Of a stretch of 64,000 bases of DNA, positions 61,318-64,000 are shown in pieces. The stretch is from Glycomyces paridis (GTDB lineage: Bacteria; Actinomycetota; Actinomycetes; Mycobacteriales; Micromonosporaceae): NCBI RefSeq assembly GCF_004912155.1, contig NZ_STGX01000023.1, positions 41,675 through 105,674 of the forward strand, written 5' to 3'. The notes below the pieces were generated by a model. That model saw only the letters and a list, made by a program, of their open reading frames with translations, ran no database searches and was not told the origin of the DNA. Within the stretch, counting starts at the first letter, position 1. Every line of letters begins with the position of its first letter. The position numbers and the translations under genes were made by a program.

Positions 61318-62040
61318 ATGCAGTTTCCGCACGCGGCAGCTCGCAACGCCGTGACACTTGCGCTAGCCGAAGATGCAGCCGCTGACGACGTCACCACTCG
61401 CTGGAGCGTCGCACCGCGGCAATGGGCGACGGCGGCCATCATCACCCGCCAACCGGGCGTGGCCGCCGGGGTGCCTCTGGCCGCCGAGGTCTACGCCCGC
61501 GTCGGCGGCGCAACGCAGATCGACGAATCAGTGCCCGACGGCACTCGACTCGAGGCCGGCGACGTCCTGGCGAGGATCACCGGCCCTGCGCACCAGATCA
61601 TCACCGGCGAACGAACCGTACTGAACTTCCTCCAGCGCCTGTGCGACATCGCCACACTCACCGATCGGTATGTGGCCGCCGTGCGCCATCTGCCAGTCCG
61701 CGTCCTGGACACCCGCAAGACCGCCCCCGGACTTCGCCTGCTGGAAAAGTACGCGGTCGCTGCGGGCGGCGGGCACAACCACCGACTGAACCTCGGCGCC
61801 ATGGTGCTGCTCAAGGAGAACCACCTCCCGGCCGCGGGCGGCATCAGCGCCGCCATCGACAACGTCCGCAAGAACATGTCGTCCGAGGGCCGGGCCATGG
61901 CCATCGAAGTCGAAGTCGCCACGATCCCCCAATTCCGTGAGGCGCTGCAGGCGGAGCCCTCATGGATCATGCTCGACAACATGACCGTGCCGCTCGTGGC
62001 CGAGGCCGTCCGCCTGCGACGCGAACTGGCCGCGGTGTGA
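61318..62040 (+). CDS. NadC-like (quinolinate-type) phosphoribosyltransferase, C-terminally truncated by frameshift
   Basis: Type II phosphoribosyltransferase, normally converting quinolinate and PRPP to nicotinate mononucleotide. Visible motifs are LALAEDAAADDVTT, TGERTVLNFLQRLCDIAT, VRVLDTRKTAPGLRLLEKYAVAAGGGHNHRLNLGAMVLLKENHL and IEVEVATI...WIMLDNM. The frame stops at residue 240, about 45 short of the family. The missing C-terminal strands are still readable in other frames to 62179. A nearby ModD-like or pathway-specific role is possible in this cassette, which has no nadA/nadB. The gene begins 8 nt after the MFS stop. Confidence 0.82.
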   Translation: MQFPHAAARNAVTLALAEDAAADDVTTRWSVAPRQWATAAIITRQPGVAAGVPLAAEVYARVGGATQIDESVPDGTRLEAGDVLARITGPAHQIITGERTVLNFLQRLCDIATLTDRYVAAVRHLPVRVLDTRKTAPGLRLLEKYAVAAGGGHNHRLNLGAMVLLKENHLPAAGGISAAIDNVRKNMSSEGRAMAIEVEVATIPQFREALQAEPSWIMLDNMTVPLVAEAVRLRRELAAV

Positions 62041-62179
62041 GGTGGGAAGCCTCAGGCACGACCTTGACGGTCTGCGCGCCGTCGCAGAGACCGGTGTGGA
62101 GGCCGTCTCCGTCGGCACGCTGACCCACAGCGCACCAGCCCTGGATCTGAGCATGCTGCTGAGCATCACCCGACCTTGA
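62041..62179 (+). pseudogene. Frameshifted C-terminal remnant of the NadC-like gene
   Basis: After the stop at 62040, one frame reads WEASGTT and another reads LDGLRAVAETGVEAVSVGTLTHSAPALDLSMLL to a stop at 62179. These are the conserved final strand and EASGGI...GVDxISVGxLTHS elements of NadC. Two indels separate them from the upstream frame. Confidence 0.75.
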
Positions 62180-62346
62180 AACCACCCGCATCGACGATCG
62201 CTGCAGTCTCCCCGACGCCAAACCGATGGACGCGCAGGATGCCGGCCCGCGCAAGCTCCGAACCACTCCAGCGACCGCCGCCGGGTGCGATCGATCTCAA
62301 CTGAACATTCGAAGTCAGATGTCCCCACACCAACACTGGAGGTTCC

Positions 62347-62640
62347 ATGACCAAGGCCTACTGGGTCAGCGTCTACCGCACCATTGCAGACCCCGAGAAG
62401 CTGGCCGCCTACGACAACCTGGCCGCTCCGGCCGTCCGAGCCGGGGGCGGGCGGCTCCTCTCCCGAGGCCTTCGGAACGCCACATACGACGCCGGCATCG
62501 CCGAGCGCATCGTCCTGATCGAATTCGAAAACTTCGAACAGGCCGTCGCTACACGCGAAAGCGAGGCCTACCAGGAGGCGCTGACCGTCCTCGCCGACGC
62601 CGTCGAGCGCGACTTCCACATCATCGAGGGCATCGACTGA
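62347..62640 (+). CDS. DUF1330 family protein
   Basis: A 97-aa ferredoxin-like dimeric protein: KAYWVSVYRTIADPEKLAAYDNLAAPAVRAGGGRLLSRG, then IAERIVLIEFENFEQAVATRESEAYQEAL. DUF1330 members are small alpha-beta barrel proteins of unknown function, related in fold to ABM domains. GGAGG is 5 nt before ATG 62347. It follows the NadC remnant by 167 nt with no other gene between, and may be the last member of the cassette. Confidence 0.88.
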   Translation: MTKAYWVSVYRTIADPEKLAAYDNLAAPAVRAGGGRLLSRGLRNATYDAGIAERIVLIEFENFEQAVATRESEAYQEALTVLADAVERDFHIIEGID

Positions 62641-62925
62641 CAGTCGGCGACCGGCCCGGCGTCCAGCTCGGATCGCCTCAGCCACAACCCGATTTCACCT
62701 ACCGGGGCGGCGCGGTCACCCCAATGTAACTGACCGCCCCTGGCCGCCAGGAAGGTTAGTGTGCAGGTCGAGAGCTGTGTCGCGACGGTCGAGTCCGGCG
62801 CGCCTGAGGTGCTGGCCGATGAGCAGACGCGCCAGGTGAAAACAGCGCTGCCGCGCGACCAAGTCGAGATCCACCCCGCGCTGTTGCAGGCCAGGCGTCA
62901 GGCTTGATCGGTCGGCATAGGTCGG
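62641..62925. other. Non-coding flank between cassette and transposase gene
   Basis: No gene is supported in this 285-nt stretch. A 42-codon plus-strand ORF from GTG 62761 has no recognisable features. The right end of the IS701 element should lie here, but I could not find its inverted repeat because the other end is outside the window. Confidence 0.3.
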
Positions 62926-64000
62926 CTATGCGGCGAGAATGAGCTGCCGGGCGAAATGCAGCCGCTTCGCGACGGCTTGGTGGCGTCGTCGCCAGGTCGA
63001 CCAGCGGAGGCGGTGCTCCCAGCTGATGCGTGGCATTGTCGCGCTGACCATGAGGTGGCGGATCTCGTTGCAGGTCAAGGGGATCATGTCCGGCTCAGTT
63101 TCGGTGGTCTCGGTGGCGCGGGTGATGGCGAGGAAGGCGTAGGCGAGCATGGCGAGGGTGACCCATCGGTGCCAGGAGGTCCAGGTGCGGACCTGGTGTT
63201 CGGCGAGCGCGGTGAGTTCCTTGGCGCCTTGGAAGGTCTCCTCGATTCTCCAGCGCATCCCGGCGACGGTGACCAGCATCTGGAGCGGGACCGGGGCCGG
63301 GGTCCAGGTCAGGTAGTAGGCGATCTTGCCGGTCGTTCGGTTGCGGCGGGCCAAGAGACCGGCGTGCCCGCCGCCTTCAGGCTCGAGATCGGCCCAGGCC
63401 CAGCCATAGAGCCGCAGTCCTTTCGCGCCGTCTCCGGCCGAACGGTGCTGCCACGCGGCCCCAGGCACCTGGTCGAGCGCCGTCTCCGCGGTGGCCTTGC
63501 CGGTGCCGAGCATGACCGGGGTGGTGCGGGCGATGGCCAGGACATAGGACAGTCGCCGCTGCTGGAGGCGCGCCCGCAGGACAGGGTTGATGCCATACGC
63601 CTCGTCACCGGTCGCGAAATCCGCGTCCACTCCCGCATCGAGCGCGGCCTCGATCATGCCGGCGGCCAGCTCAGGCTTGGTCGCGAACGCGACTTCCTCG
63701 GGAACTCCGGTGCTCTCGCGCCGGCCAGGATCATCGGCCCATACTTTCGGCAGGTAGAGGCGGACGTCGATCGCGGCATGCCCAGCGGGCGTGGCGGGGG
63801 CGAGGTAGACGGCCAGCTGGCAGTTCTCGATCCGGCCCGCGGTTCCCGAGTACTGCCGCTGGACACCGACTGTCGCTGTGCCTTTCTTGACATCGCCGGT
63901 CTCATCGACTGCGAGGACCCGCAGACCGCTTTCTGCGCCCAGATGCTCGGAAACATAGTCGCGGACCTCGGCCCGGACCTGGGTGATTTTTACGGTCTGG
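62926..64000 (-). mobile_element. IS701-family transposase (5' end outside window)
   Basis: The minus-strand frame is open from the right edge to 62926 (about 358 codons visible). It carries LAVDETGDVKKGTATVGVQRQYSGTAGRIENCQ (first catalytic Asp and the IS701 DETG-KKG signature), ATGDEAYG (second Asp), and MRWRIEETFQGAKEL (catalytic Glu in the E-E-T-F-Q context). These make an intact DDE set. The N-terminal start lies beyond 64000. It marks the right side of the variable island. Confidence 0.92.

Noticed and set aside
62761..62907. Small plus-strand ORF beside the transposase gene
   Set aside because: No ribosome-binding site, no recognisable family, and it lies where the insertion-sequence end is expected.

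Overview
The window is high-GC DNA with strong third-position G+C bias, GTG/TTG starts, many leaderless promoters, twin-arginine and Sec-exported enzymes, and sugar ABC transporters that lack their own ATPase. This fits a mycelial soil actinomycete (Streptomyces/Glycomyces-like Actinomycetota); the species cannot be fixed from the sequence.

Region 1 (1-16.9 kb) is housekeeping and stress content: a truncated RecQ helicase, an alkyltransferase-like protein, a TPP riboswitch driving a YkoE-YkoD-YkoC thiamine-precursor ECF transporter, an MBL-fold hydrolase, a two-subunit ABC exporter with a divergent TetR regulator, a VOC protein, a Tat lipoprotein intradiol dioxygenase, a SAM methyltransferase, a GNAT acetyltransferase, 3-methyladenine glycosylase I and LtrA.

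Region 2 (15.9-49.9 kb) is a plant cell-wall locus aimed at pectin rhamnogalacturonan-I and its L-arabinose side chains. A LacI regulator faces a palindromic operator-promoter that drives an apparent operon of a 1358-aa (alpha/alpha)6-type glycosidase, a GH43, a GH146-like enzyme with an inserted LamG domain, an ABC binding protein with two permeases, and a canonical GH127. A second block holds a PL26-like exo-rhamnogalacturonan lyase, a PL11 rhamnogalacturonan lyase, a DUF2264 protein, an orphan binding lipoprotein and a second LacI; several of these genes share TTAAANCGNTTTAA-type palindromes. A GH6 cellulase-like gene with a CebR-type box and a third GH127/GH146 enzyme close the locus. The expected products are L-arabinose and unsaturated RG-I fragments; import would use a shared (MsiK-type) ATPase encoded elsewhere. 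Unrelated genes (inositol-phosphatase-like, HxlR/MFS pair, DUF1304, ligA) are interspersed. ligA has no stop codon at the end of its conserved region and runs antisense into the GH6 gene.

Region 3 (49.9-64 kb) looks like an island. It has a large serine recombinase of lower G+C, a 57-aa upstream ORF overlapping it, palindromes, a DNA/RNA methyltransferase with a partner gene, a frameshifted membrane gene and an alpha/beta-hydrolase relic. A LysR-governed cassette follows: ABM monooxygenase-like protein, dihydrolipoamide-dehydrogenase-like flavoprotein, PhzF-like protein, MFS exporter, NadC-like phosphoribosyltransferase with a broken C terminus, and a DUF1330 protein. The window ends in an IS701-family transposase cut by the window edge.
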